Assembly: GCA_002378665.1 (NCBI GenBank)
Contig: DFSO01000085.1
Location: 1 to 34,165 of the forward strand
Length of the DNA stretch: 34,165 nt
Source of the DNA: Loktanella sp. UBA3435
Lineage (GTDB): Bacteria > Pseudomonadota > Alphaproteobacteria > Rhodobacterales > Rhodobacteraceae
Direction of reading: 5' to 3'
Below the pieces are notes generated by a model. It saw only the letters and a list, made by a program, of their open reading frames with translations, did not search any database and had not been told where the DNA came from. Below are positions 25,255 through 33,494 of the stretch, piece after piece. The stretch's first letter is position 1, and each line of letters starts with the position of its first letter. Both the position numbers and the translations under genes were made by a program.

Positions 25255-25295
25255 TAAGGCCCGCCTCGGATATCCGAGCGCGGGCCTTATCTTTT
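25255..25295 (+). terminator. Strong intrinsic terminator-like hairpin between soxA and soxB
   Basis: TAAGGCCCGC pairs with GCGGGCCTTA, enclosing the self-complementary CTCGGATATCCGAG, and TCTTTT follows. The only imperfection is one extra C. It starts 8 bases after the soxA stop and would split the sox genes into soxX-A and soxB-onward levels of expression. Confidence 0.8.
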
Positions 25296-25342
25296 CGATA
25301 ACATTCACAAAGCTGCATGTATTGCACTCAAAGGACAGCTCC

Positions 25343-27037
25343 ATGATTTCTCGTCGTCATTTTATGCAAGCCAGCTTGGCCACTACCGCACTTTACGGTG
25401 CCTCTGGTTTTGGTAATTGGGGCCGATTGGCCGCACAACAAGCTTTGACGCAGAATGACCTGTTGGACTTTGAGACATCGGGTAATGTGACGCTGATCCA
25501 CATCACCGATATTCACGCGCAATTGCAGCCCGTCTATTTCCGCGAGCCAGAGATTAACATTGGCGTCGGCGACGTGATTGGCAAACCGCCACACGTCACA
25601 GGTGCCGATTTCCGCAAGATGTATGGCATCGAAGATGGCACCGCTGCCGACTATGCGCTGACCTACGACGACTTTACGGCACTCGCTGGCACTTACGGAC
25701 GTATGGGTGGCATGGACCGTATTTCTACCGTCGTGAAATCAATCCGCGCCGATCGCCCTGATGCTTTGCTGCTGGATGGCGGCGATACGTGGCAGGGTAG
25801 TTTGACCGCGCTGCGCACCAACGGCCAGGATATGGTCAATATTTTCAACGCGCTGGGCACCGATGCGATGACGTCGCACTGGGAATTCACCCTCGGCATC
25901 GACCGCGTGATGGAGATCGTTGAGAACGAGTTGAACTTCCCGTTCCTCGGCGCGAATATCTTTGACACCGAATGGGACGAGCGTGCGTTCGAGCCTTACA
26001 AAATGTTTGAACGCGGTGGCGTGCAGATTGCGGTCATCGGTCAAGCCTTCCCTTACATGCCAATCGCGAACCCGAAATGGATGTTCCCTGATTTGTCCTT
26101 TGGCGTGCGCCAAGAAAACATGGCTGAACTGGTCGCCGAAGTCCGTGCCGCTGGTGCAGAATGCGTTGTCCTGCTGTCGCACAACGGCTTTGACGTGGAC
26201 CGCAAACTGGCAGCGAACGTCGATGGCATCGACGTCATCCTGACAGGCCACACCCATGATGCGCTGCCAGAGCCCGTGCTTGTGAATAAAACCTATCTGA
26301 TTGCGTCAGGCAGCCACGGCAAATTCGTGACACGCCTTGATCTTGATATCAGTGATGGCGAGATGAAGGGGATCAAGCACCGCCTGATCCCGATCTTCAC
26401 TGACGTGATCGCGCCCGATCCTGAAATGACTGCAATGGTCGAGGCCGAGCGCGCACCGTTTAAAACTGAGCTTGAAGAAGTGATAGGCAAGACGGATTCA
26501 CTGCTATATCGCCGCGGTAACTTTAACGGGACATGGGACGATCTGATCTGTAACGCCCTGATTTCAGAGCGCGAAGCCGACATCGCCCTCTCGCCGGGCT
26601 TCCGTTGGGGGGCCTCCGTGTTGCCCGGTGCGGACATCACCCGCGAGGATATTTTTAACGCTACGGCGATGTCCTACCCAGAGGCTTACCGTTCTGAAAT
26701 GACCGGCGAAACCCTGCATCTGATCATGGAAGACGTGGCTGACAATCTTTTCAACCCCGATCCCTATTACCAGCAAGGCGGCGACATGGTCCGCGTTGGT
26801 GGCATGGGCTACCGCATCGACATTAATCAACCGCAAGGCAAACGCATCACCGAGATGACGCTGCTGAAAACAGGTGAGTTGATTGATCCGACCCAAACCT
26901 ATGTTGTCGCTGGCTGGGCCAGTGTGAACGAGGGCACCGAAGGCCCCGCGATTTGGGATGTTGTCGAAGACTTCATCAAACGCGAAGGTACTGTGTCCGT
27001 TGATCCCAATACATCCGTAAAGGTTGTGGGCGCTTAA
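25343..27037 (+). CDS. soxB: Sulfate thiol esterase SoxB
   Basis: This 564-residue periplasmic dimanganese hydrolase of the 5'-nucleotidase family releases sulfate from the thiosulfonate bound to SoxY. A Tat leader (MISRRHFMQASLATTAL) is present. Metal motifs include ITDIHAQL (Asp56, His58), DGGDTWQGS near residue 147, VLLSHNGFD and LTGHTHD. The ATG at 25343 has AAAGGA upstream; a TTG reading from 25322 is not needed. It lies after the soxA terminator and may have its own promoter or depend on read-through. Confidence 0.95.
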   Translation: MISRRHFMQASLATTALYGASGFGNWGRLAAQQALTQNDLLDFETSGNVTLIHITDIHAQLQPVYFREPEINIGVGDVIGKPPHVTGADFRKMYGIEDGTAADYALTYDDFTALAGTYGRMGGMDRISTVVKSIRADRPDALLLDGGDTWQGSLTALRTNGQDMVNIFNALGTDAMTSHWEFTLGIDRVMEIVENELNFPFLGANIFDTEWDERAFEPYKMFERGGVQIAVIGQAFPYMPIANPKWMFPDLSFGVRQENMAELVAEVRAAGAECVVLLSHNGFDVDRKLAANVDGIDVILTGHTHDALPEPVLVNKTYLIASGSHGKFVTRLDLDISDGEMKGIKHRLIPIFTDVIAPDPEMTAMVEAERAPFKTELEEVIGKTDSLLYRRGNFNGTWDDLICNALISEREADIALSPGFRWGASVLPGADITREDIFNATAMSYPEAYRSEMTGETLHLIMEDVADNLFNPDPYYQQGGDMVRVGGMGYRIDINQPQGKRITEMTLLKTGELIDPTQTYVVAGWASVNEGTEGPAIWDVVEDFIKREGTVSVDPNTSVKVVGA

Positions 27038-27070
27038 ACAAACTGACGTTTCAAACGAAAGAGACATCTG

Positions 27071-28336
27071 ATGATAGACCAATTCAAAGGCATGAAGCCC
27101 TCTCGCCGTGCGTTTCTGCGCGGTGCCGCTGCGGCGGGCGTCGCTGTTGCAGGCACGAAAGCTGCAGCCGAGGGCGAGGCCCAAATTCTAAACAAACAAC
27201 CATGGAACCAAGCGCTTGGCGCCGGCGTTGACGAGTCGCCTTATGGTATGCCGTCAAAGTTTGAGGCAGGTGTTGTGCGCAAGAACGTGCCATGGCTCAC
27301 CGCGGAATCGATCTCTTCGATCAACTTCACGCCCATTCACGAACTTGACGGTATCATCACGCCAAACGGCCTGTGCTTTGAGCGTCATCACGGTGGTGCT
27401 GCCGAGATTGATCCGGCAGAACACCGCATCATGATTAACGGTCTGGTCGACCGCGAGCTGGTCTTCACGATGGAAGACCTGATGCGCTTCCCGCGTGAAA
27501 ACCACGTCTATTTCCTGGAGTGCGCAGCGAACTCTGGCATGGAGTGGCGCGGTGCGCAGCTCAACGGCTGTCAGTTCACCCACGGCATGATCCACAACGT
27601 GATGTACACAGGCGTGCCTTTGCGCCTGTTGCTCGAAGAGGCTGGCGTCAAAACCGAAGGCAAGTGGTTGCTGGCTGAAGGGGCGGATGCCTCTGGCATG
27701 ACCCGCTCGATCCCGATGGAAAAAGCGCTTGATGACTGCCTTGTCGCATTCAAAATGAACGGCGAAGCATTGCGCGCCGAGCAAGGATACCCTGTCCGCT
27801 TGGTTGTTCCCGGTTGGGAAGGTAACATGTGGATTAAGTGGTTGCGCCGCTTAGAGGTTGGCGATCAACCTTGGCACCACCGCGAAGAGACATCGAAATA
27901 TACCGACCTTCTTGGTGACGGTCAGGCGCGACGCTTTACATGGGAAATGGATGCTAAATCGGTCATCACTAGCCCAAGCCCGCAAAAGCCGATCACACAC
28001 GGTAAGGGCCCGCTGGTCATCACAGGCCTTGCATGGTCTGGCCGCGGCACAATCCCGCGAGTGGATATTACCATAGATGGTGGCATCAACTGGATGCAGG
28101 CCCGCATGGATGGTCCAAGCTTGGACAAGTCGATGCACCGCTTCTACTACGAGATTGATTGGGACGGCGCGCCGCTGCTGCTGCAAAGTCGTGCGCATGA
28201 TAGCACCGGCTATGTGCAACCAACCAAAGATCAACTGCGCTCCGTGCGCGGTCTGAACTCAATTTATCACAACAACGGCATCCAAACCTGGGCTGTGAAT
28301 TCTGACGGGGTGGCTGAAAATGTCGAAATTTCTTAA
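27071..28336 (+). CDS. soxC: Sulfur dehydrogenase molybdenum subunit SoxC
   Basis: This 421-residue molybdoenzyme of the sulfite oxidase family has a Tat leader (SRRAFLRGAAAAGVAVAG). The molybdenum-binding Cys151 is in YFLECAANSGMEWRG. A C-terminal dimerisation domain (about residues 300-415, with ITGLAWSGRGTIPRVDI) follows. With SoxD it oxidises the SoxY-bound sulfane sulfur, releasing six electrons. This predicts complete oxidation to sulfate without sulfur globules. It overlaps soxD by 17 bases. Confidence 0.95.
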   Translation: MIDQFKGMKPSRRAFLRGAAAAGVAVAGTKAAAEGEAQILNKQPWNQALGAGVDESPYGMPSKFEAGVVRKNVPWLTAESISSINFTPIHELDGIITPNGLCFERHHGGAAEIDPAEHRIMINGLVDRELVFTMEDLMRFPRENHVYFLECAANSGMEWRGAQLNGCQFTHGMIHNVMYTGVPLRLLLEEAGVKTEGKWLLAEGADASGMTRSIPMEKALDDCLVAFKMNGEALRAEQGYPVRLVVPGWEGNMWIKWLRRLEVGDQPWHHREETSKYTDLLGDGQARRFTWEMDAKSVITSPSPQKPITHGKGPLVITGLAWSGRGTIPRVDITIDGGINWMQARMDGPSLDKSMHRFYYEIDWDGAPLLLQSRAHDSTGYVQPTKDQLRSVRGLNSIYHNNGIQTWAVNSDGVAENVEIS

Positions 28337-29402
28337 GGTTCTCACAGGGGCTGCCTTGCTTACGGCAAGTGCGGCACATGCCGAATTCGGTCTAGGTCGC
28401 GACGCGACACCTGACGAGGTTGCGGCATGGAACATCGACATTCGTCCAGACGGACAAGGCCTGCCAGAAGGCAGCGGTGACGTCTACACAGGCGAGGAAC
28501 TCTGGCTTGAAAATTGTTCGGTTTGCCACGGCGATTTCGCCGAAGGTGCTGGCCGTTGGCCCGTGCTGGCAGGCGGTTTCGGATCTCTGAAAAGCGATCG
28601 TCCGGTCAAGACAATCGGGTCCTATTGGCCGTATCTGTCGACGGTCTATGACTATGTAAACCGTGCGATGCCCTTCGGGAACGCGCAGTCGTTGTCAGCG
28701 GATGACGTTTATGCGCTCACCGCGTATTTGATGTATTCCAACGACCTCGTCGACGACGAATTTGAACTCTCGAAGGAAAACTTCCTTGAGGTCCAAATGC
28801 CCAACGAACCGAATTTCATCTTGGATGACCGCTTGGAAACAGAGTTTCCGCTCTTCACGGTCGAAGCATGTATGGAAGGCTGTAAGGACAGCGTTGAAAT
28901 CACCAAGCGGGCTGCGTTCATTGACGTGACGCCAGATGGTGCAGGTGGTGGTGATCTGGAGGGTGGCGGAGGCGCACCTGCGGCCGCAGCAGAAGCTCCC
29001 GCAGCGGAAGAAGCCCCAGTCGCCGAGCAAGCACCTACCGCCGATGGGGAAGTTGCCGCAGAAGCGCCAGCAGCCTTGGATATGGCTCTAGTAGCCGAAG
29101 GCGAGGGGAATTTCCGCCAGTGTAAATCCTGTCACCAAGTGGGTGAGGGTGCCAAAAACCGCAGTGGCCCTGTCTTGAACGGCGTTGTCGGTCGCACGGC
29201 AGGTATCGTTGATGGCTTCCGCTATTCAGGTGATATGACCGATGCAGGCGCTGGCGGTTTGGTCTGGACACAAGAGGAACTGACGTCTTTCTTGGCTGAT
29301 CCGAAGGCCTATATGCCTGGCACCAAGATGACGTTCCGTGGTGTGCGCGACGAGGCGGATATTGCAGGAATCATTGAGTATCTGAAGAGCTTCCCCGAGT
29401 AG
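28320..29402 (+). CDS. soxD: Diheme cytochrome c subunit SoxD
   Basis: This 360-residue periplasmic diheme cytochrome is the partner of SoxC. A signal peptide ends at AHA-E. The first heme is CSVCH (Cys66, Cys69, His70) and the second CKSCH (Cys268, Cys271, His272), joined by an Ala/Pro/Glu-rich linker (about residues 215-258). This matches the long, two-domain SoxD of Paracoccus. A hairpin separates it from the DUF302 gene. Confidence 0.95.
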   Translation: MSKFLKVLTGAALLTASAAHAEFGLGRDATPDEVAAWNIDIRPDGQGLPEGSGDVYTGEELWLENCSVCHGDFAEGAGRWPVLAGGFGSLKSDRPVKTIGSYWPYLSTVYDYVNRAMPFGNAQSLSADDVYALTAYLMYSNDLVDDEFELSKENFLEVQMPNEPNFILDDRLETEFPLFTVEACMEGCKDSVEITKRAAFIDVTPDGAGGGDLEGGGGAPAAAAEAPAAEEAPVAEQAPTADGEVAAEAPAALDMALVAEGEGNFRQCKSCHQVGEGAKNRSGPVLNGVVGRTAGIVDGFRYSGDMTDAGAGGLVWTQEELTSFLADPKAYMPGTKMTFRGVRDEADIAGIIEYLKSFPE

Positions 29403-29415
29403 GGATGAACTGAAC

Positions 29416-29438
29416 CGTGAGGGGGCAATCCCCTCACG
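29416..29438 (+). terminator. Hairpin between soxD and the DUF302 gene
   Basis: CGTGAGGGG and CCCCTCACG form a perfect nine-base stem with loop GCAAT. No T-run follows, so it is more likely an RNA-stability or processing element than a full terminator. It may lower expression of the DUF302-hemA pair relative to soxCD. Confidence 0.55.
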
Positions 29439-29460
29439 TTCGCAACAAAAGGGGATCACG

Positions 29461-29892
29461 ATGAAACGCTATTTGCTTGCTGCCACTCTTGCAGTTTTTG
29501 CTCAAGTTGCTGTCGCTGAGGATGAAACCCACTATGTCTTTGATGGCTCGTTTGATGATGCCGTCTTTAGTTTAGAAAACGCGATTGTCGGGCGTGGTTT
29601 GGTGATTGATTATCACAGCCACACGGGCGAAATGCTCAATCGGACCCAAGGCGATATCGACGGAGCGGTTGATCTGTATGACAACGCGGACATCCTTGTT
29701 TTCTGCTCTGCCGTTCTCTCGCGCAAGATGATGGAAGCTGATCCGCTCAACATCGCGCACTGCCCCTATGGCATCTATGTTGCGGACCGCGCTGGAGAGG
29801 TGACGATCGGCTTTAGAAACTATCCAGAAGGTATCATGCAAGAAGTGCAGGCCTTCCTTGACGACATCACGCGCGAGGCGATTGGCGAATAA
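29461..29892 (+). CDS. DUF302 family periplasmic protein
   Basis: This 143-residue protein has a Sec signal peptide (MKRYLLAATLAVFAQVAVA-E), so it is predicted to be periplasmic. The remainder resembles the DUF302 family: FDDAVFSLENAIVGRGLVID near the start and ADILVFCSAVLSRKMMEADP, then CPYGIYVADR. The biochemical role of DUF302 is not established; some members occur beside sulfur-oxidation or heme/redox genes. Two cysteines (in VFCSAV and AHCPYG) are notable in a sulfur setting. Its stop TAA shares a base with the ATG of hemA (TAATG), so the two are translationally coupled. Confidence 0.75.
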   Translation: MKRYLLAATLAVFAQVAVAEDETHYVFDGSFDDAVFSLENAIVGRGLVIDYHSHTGEMLNRTQGDIDGAVDLYDNADILVFCSAVLSRKMMEADPLNIAHCPYGIYVADRAGEVTIGFRNYPEGIMQEVQAFLDDITREAIGE

Positions 29893-31115
29893 TGCACTAC
29901 GAAGACTACTTTGAAAGCCAACTCGCAGCTTTGCGGGCCGATGGAAACTATCGCGTTTTTGCCGATCTTGAGCGGCACAACGGCGCGTTTCCCCATGCCA
30001 GCAACCGTGTGGGCGAGGCCGTCCGAGAAGTCACGATCTGGTGCTCCAACGACTATCTGGGCATGGGGCAAAATCCAAAGGTGTTGGAGGCGATGCATAA
30101 GGCGCTTGATATTAGTGGCGCGGGCGCTGGTGGCACCCGCAACATTTCTGGCACCACGCACAACCACGTTTTGCTTGAGGCTGAACTGGCCGATTTACAT
30201 GGCAAGCAAGACGCGCTTTTGTTCACCTCAGGCTATGTGTCCAACTGGGCAGCCCTTAGCACGCTGGCGTCGAAAATCCCTGATTGCTTGGTGTTGTCGG
30301 ATGCGCTGAACCATGCTTCGATGATCGAAGGCATCCGCCATTCGCGCGCACAATGTCAGGTGTGGCGTCACAATGATGTTGCTCATCTCGAAGAATTACT
30401 CGCGGCCCAACCGCTTGACCGTCCAAAATTGATTGCCTTTGAAAGCGTCTATTCGATGGACGGGGATATCGCTCCGATGGCCGAAATTTGTGACCTCGCG
30501 GATAAGTATAACGCCATGACCTACCTTGATGAGGTGCATGCCGTTGGCCTTTACGGCCCACGCGGTGGCGGCATCGCCGAGAGAGAAGGGCTGATGCACC
30601 GGTTGACCCTAATTGAAGGCACCTTGGGCAAAGCTTTTGGTGTGGTCGGCGGCTATATCGCGGGCTCAACTGCCATGTGCGATTTCATCCGCAGCTTTGC
30701 GAGCGGCTTTATCTTTACGACAGCCTTGCCGCCCGCTGTTGCGGCTGGTGCAGCGGCATCTATCCAGCATTTGAAGACAAGCCACACCGAGCGGCAGGAG
30801 CATCAGGCGCGGGTGGCAGAGGTCCGCGCACGCCTTACCAAAGCAGGGATTCCGCACGTCGAAAATCCAAGTCACATTATCCCCGTGATGGTCGGGGACC
30901 CCGTGAAATGCAAGTTCATTTCTGACTGCCTCATGGATGAATTCGGGATTTACATCCAGCCGATCAACTACCCCACAGTGCCCAAAGGGACAGAGCGGCT
31001 GCGTATCACGCCGTCGCCCGTGCATAGCCCTGAGGACGTCGATCGTTTGGTTGAGGCCTTGGGCAATCTTTGGACACGCTGCCAATTGTCGCGGGTACAA
31101 ATGGCAGCGCAGTAG
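29892..31115 (+). CDS. hemA: 5-aminolevulinate synthase
   Basis: This 407-residue PLP enzyme makes 5-aminolevulinate from glycine and succinyl-CoA, the first step of the C4 heme pathway. Evidence: WCSNDYLGMGQNPKV, GAGGTRNISGTTHNHVLLE, YLDEVHAVGLYGPRGGG, and the cofactor lysine in GTLGKAFGVVGGY (Lys247). Length matches the family. It is coupled to the DUF302 gene and lies within the sox block, whose products carry at least five hemes (SoxX one, SoxA two, SoxD two). It probably raises heme supply when sox genes are on. Alphaproteobacteria often hold a second copy elsewhere, so it may be an isozyme. It converges with the soxH-like gene one base away. Confidence 0.93.
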   Translation: MHYEDYFESQLAALRADGNYRVFADLERHNGAFPHASNRVGEAVREVTIWCSNDYLGMGQNPKVLEAMHKALDISGAGAGGTRNISGTTHNHVLLEAELADLHGKQDALLFTSGYVSNWAALSTLASKIPDCLVLSDALNHASMIEGIRHSRAQCQVWRHNDVAHLEELLAAQPLDRPKLIAFESVYSMDGDIAPMAEICDLADKYNAMTYLDEVHAVGLYGPRGGGIAEREGLMHRLTLIEGTLGKAFGVVGGYIAGSTAMCDFIRSFASGFIFTTALPPAVAAGAAASIQHLKTSHTERQEHQARVAEVRARLTKAGIPHVENPSHIIPVMVGDPVKCKFISDCLMDEFGIYIQPINYPTVPKGTERLRITPSPVHSPEDVDRLVEALGNLWTRCQLSRVQMAAQ

Positions 31116-31116
31116 A

Positions 31117-32061
31117 CTATTCGAATTCCATTTCCTCAAACACCCGACCTGCGTTTTTAGTCGCAAGTTCTTCGAACGTGTCGAGATGGATGTAGGGCGT
31201 CTGGTCAACGTAATAGGCATCCGCAAGGCTGCCGCCGTTGTCCAAAAGATCACTGATCTGTCCGCGCAAATACTCCAGATACCCCTTCGTGTAACGGCGC
31301 ACTTGATCCATGTTCGTCGGGTGCCCATGACCTGGTATCACGTAAGTGGCGTTCAAAGGCTCAAAGCCGCTGTCCCATGTCTCGAGCCAATCGGCCGTAC
31401 TGGTTTCAGGGAAAATCGGCAGCATGCGCTCGTGAAATGCGATGTCGCCCGCGATAACGAGGCCTTGGTTCGGCAGCCAGACGATCACGTCACCCACGGT
31501 ATGCGATGGCCCGATATAACGGACCTCGATCTGAAATTCGCCAAGCGTAGTGATGTAGGCATCCTCAAACGTCTCCGTCGGACCTTGCAGAAACGTACCT
31601 TCGGCCTTTTCAAGGTTCACGCGCTGCATAGCTTCCAAAATACGGAAACCCTGTTCTTCGAACTCATGTGCAGCATCAACATGGGCCACAATCGGCACAC
31701 CTTGCTCAGCCCAGTAGGAATTGCCAAGCATCGCGTGGCCTTGGCCATTTTCGTTGATGACGAGCACAACAGGCTCATCGGTCAACGCCTTGATTTCATC
31801 GTGCAGAGCTTTTGCCAAAACATAAGCACCACCGCCATTGATGACGACAACACCTTCGCCTGTGATGATAAAGCTCAGGTTGTTATTGTGTCCTGAGTTC
31901 TCATAAGTCGGCGGGGCCGTGGCACCCGTCGCAGAAAACACACCGGGGATGAATTCGACGGGTTTGGCATATAGCGCCGACTGCGGATATTGGTCCGCGA
32001 TGTCTTCGCTGGCAAAGACCGCAGTGCCCAAAAACATGAACGCGAGAATGATATATTTCAT
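31117..32061 (-). CDS. Metallo-beta-lactamase-fold protein, SoxH-like, with degenerate metal motif
   Basis: This 314-residue exported protein has a signal peptide (MKYIILAFMFLGTAVFA-S) and the metallo-beta-lactamase fold. Where the usual HxHxDH motif should be, the sequence reads INENGQGHAMLG, keeping only the last His (His109). Later ligands look kept: the His in GPSHTVGD, the Asp in IAGDIAFHE and the His in VIPGHGHP. One metal site may therefore be lost or altered. The start at 32061 is supported by AGGATAA upstream, which includes the stop of the preceding gene. In Paracoccus soxG and soxH form a similar pair; the role is not known, and they are dispensable for thiosulfate oxidation in some reports. 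Confidence 0.82.
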   Translation of the reverse strand: MKYIILAFMFLGTAVFASEDIADQYPQSALYAKPVEFIPGVFSATGATAPPTYENSGHNNNLSFIITGEGVVVINGGGAYVLAKALHDEIKALTDEPVVLVINENGQGHAMLGNSYWAEQGVPIVAHVDAAHEFEEQGFRILEAMQRVNLEKAEGTFLQGPTETFEDAYITTLGEFQIEVRYIGPSHTVGDVIVWLPNQGLVIAGDIAFHERMLPIFPETSTADWLETWDSGFEPLNATYVIPGHGHPTNMDQVRRYTKGYLEYLRGQISDLLDNGGSLADAYYVDQTPYIHLDTFEELATKNAGRVFEEMEFE

Positions 32062-32065
32062 CCGC

Positions 32066-32980
32066 TTATCCTGCCACAAATACAAATTGGGAATCTTTCC
32101 GTTCCGCGCGCCCGATCCCGGGGTAGGGGAGGTGGAAGCCGATCAAATGCATCTGCTCGGATGCCAATTGGTCGAGCAACATTGTCCGCGTCGCAATCCC
32201 CATGTCCGCATCTTGATCAGACCCGGAGGCCAAGTCAGGACGCGCAAAGGCGACATGGTGGTTCCCGATACAGTCGCCAAGAATCATAACGCTTTCTGTA
32301 CCAGCGCCCACCTGAAACGCCATATGACCCGGGGTGTGCCCAAACGTGCCGCGTGCCGCGATATTCGGCAGGATCTCCTCACCGTCCTCCAAGAACGTGA
32401 TGTTATCTTCCAGCGCCTCAAGCCGCCGTTTCGCGCCCACTGCAAATGTGGTGCGCTCTGCCCCGATGTTGTCGACAGTTTCAGGGGCGATCCAGTAATC
32501 CCACTCGGTCTTGCCAATCATATAGGTGGCGTTGGGAAAGAACGGCTCGTCAAAATCATCAAGTACACCCCAGAGGTGATCAGGGTGCGCATGGGTGAAA
32601 ACGATGTGAGTGATGTCGTCTGGAGACACGCCAATCGCGTCAAGCGCCACCGAAAGTTTGCCCGCAGTCGCCATAAAATCTGGCCCTGCACCTACATCAA
32701 ACAGGATCGTGCGTTCGCCGTCGCGGACCAGTGTGACGTTGCAATCGGGCATAAGTGGCGCATCAGCGGCGATCCCATACTGCTGCAAGATTGGGGCAAG
32801 GTCCTCGGCTGTCGCATCGCCGAATGTAGCGGCTTGCGGGAGGGTCAAGTGCCCGTCGCTTAAGGTGTCGATGGTTATATCACCAATCGTCAGCGAGGCA
32901 TTGGCCCACATTGTCGATGGTATTAGAAGTCCGGCTGCCCCTACAGCGGCGCGGCTCATAAAGGTTCTGCGCGTAATCAT
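32066..32980 (-). CDS. Metallo-beta-lactamase-fold hydrolase, SoxG-like
   Basis: This 304-residue protein has a Tat leader (MITRRTFMSRAAVGAAG) and an intact HAHPDH metal motif (His130-His135). Further ligands appear in FGHTPGHM, ILGDCIGNHH and the final IGFHLPYPG. A binuclear zinc or similar metal centre is expected in the periplasm. It lies directly upstream of the soxH-like gene and is preceded by AGGAGACGTC. A perfect nine-base inverted repeat lies just upstream and resembles the soxS-soxV operator, so it likely belongs to the sox regulon. Substrate unknown; persulfide, glutathione-conjugate or quinoprotein-relay functions are all possible. Confidence 0.85.
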   Translation of the reverse strand: MITRRTFMSRAAVGAAGLLIPSTMWANASLTIGDITIDTLSDGHLTLPQAATFGDATAEDLAPILQQYGIAADAPLMPDCNVTLVRDGERTILFDVGAGPDFMATAGKLSVALDAIGVSPDDITHIVFTHAHPDHLWGVLDDFDEPFFPNATYMIGKTEWDYWIAPETVDNIGAERTTFAVGAKRRLEALEDNITFLEDGEEILPNIAARGTFGHTPGHMAFQVGAGTESVMILGDCIGNHHVAFARPDLASGSDQDADMGIATRTMLLDQLASEQMHLIGFHLPYPGIGRAERKDSQFVFVAG

Positions 32981-32991
32981 GACGTCTCCTA

Positions 32992-33017
32992 TTCACATTC
33001 TGTGAAGTGAATGTGAA
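32992..33017. promoter_or_regulatory. Perfect inverted repeat upstream of the soxG-like gene, candidate SoxR operator
   Basis: TTCACATTC and GAATGTGAA are perfect nine-base complements separated by eight bases. The flanks make the arms ATTCACATT and ATGTGAAC, almost matching those at 21620-21649 in the soxS-soxV gap. The repeat begins 12 bases upstream of the start codon, so a bound repressor would block transcription or translation initiation. Confidence 0.65.
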
Positions 33018-33144
33018 CGAGGCAGGGCGCGTTCGCAAGGTCTCTATTGAAGGTGCGGACAAGTCACGTTTTTAAAACCAAACAAGCTGAACCGCCGATT
33101 GCCAAATTACAGTTGGCATGAAGGTGAAAAACCGACTGAACTTT

Positions 33145-33494
33145 CTACAGCGAAGATTTACGCTCGGCCATCGCAGCAAGTGCGTGGTCTAGACCCGCGC
33201 GGATATGTGTTTCCAATGCAGCCGAGGCTTTTGCTGTATCGCGCGCAAGGGCTGCGTCAAACATAGTGCGGTGCTCGTCCATCGCGACTTGGCCGCGATA
33301 GGTCAAAAGCAGAATTTGATAGCGTAGTATTTATCGAAGATCGTTGCGTGCAGGCTCAGTAAATTGTGGGAATTGCTCGCCTGGATCAGGGAGCGGTGAA
33401 ACTCCCAGTCGTAACGCTTCCAGAGTTCCTTCTGGGTCTCATCCCCAGCCAGCATTTGCTGTTCAACTTTATGAAGCTCGCGATGGGCGGCATC
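33145..33494 (-). pseudogene. Truncated, frameshifted GntR-family (FCD domain) regulator
   Basis: The minus strand encodes the C-terminal FCD effector domain of a GntR regulator. It reads RELHKVEQQML, then LWKRYDWEFHRSLIQASNS and LHATIFDKY, then after a one-base shift near 33326 LRYQILLLTYRG, AMDEHRTMFDAALARDT and THIRAGLDHALAAMAERKSSL before a stop at 33145. Restoring one base (TAC-CTA-CGC) would rejoin the domain. The N-terminal DNA-binding part is absent: a stop codon and unrelated sequence begin at 33495. The gene is therefore a relic, probably cut by insertion of the mobile DNA to its right. Confidence 0.85.

Noticed and set aside
31919..32863. 314-codon frame on the plus strand across the soxG/soxH-like genes
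   Set aside because: The minus strand holds two exported metallo-beta-lactamase-fold proteins with leader peptides and ribosome sites; the plus frame has none of these.
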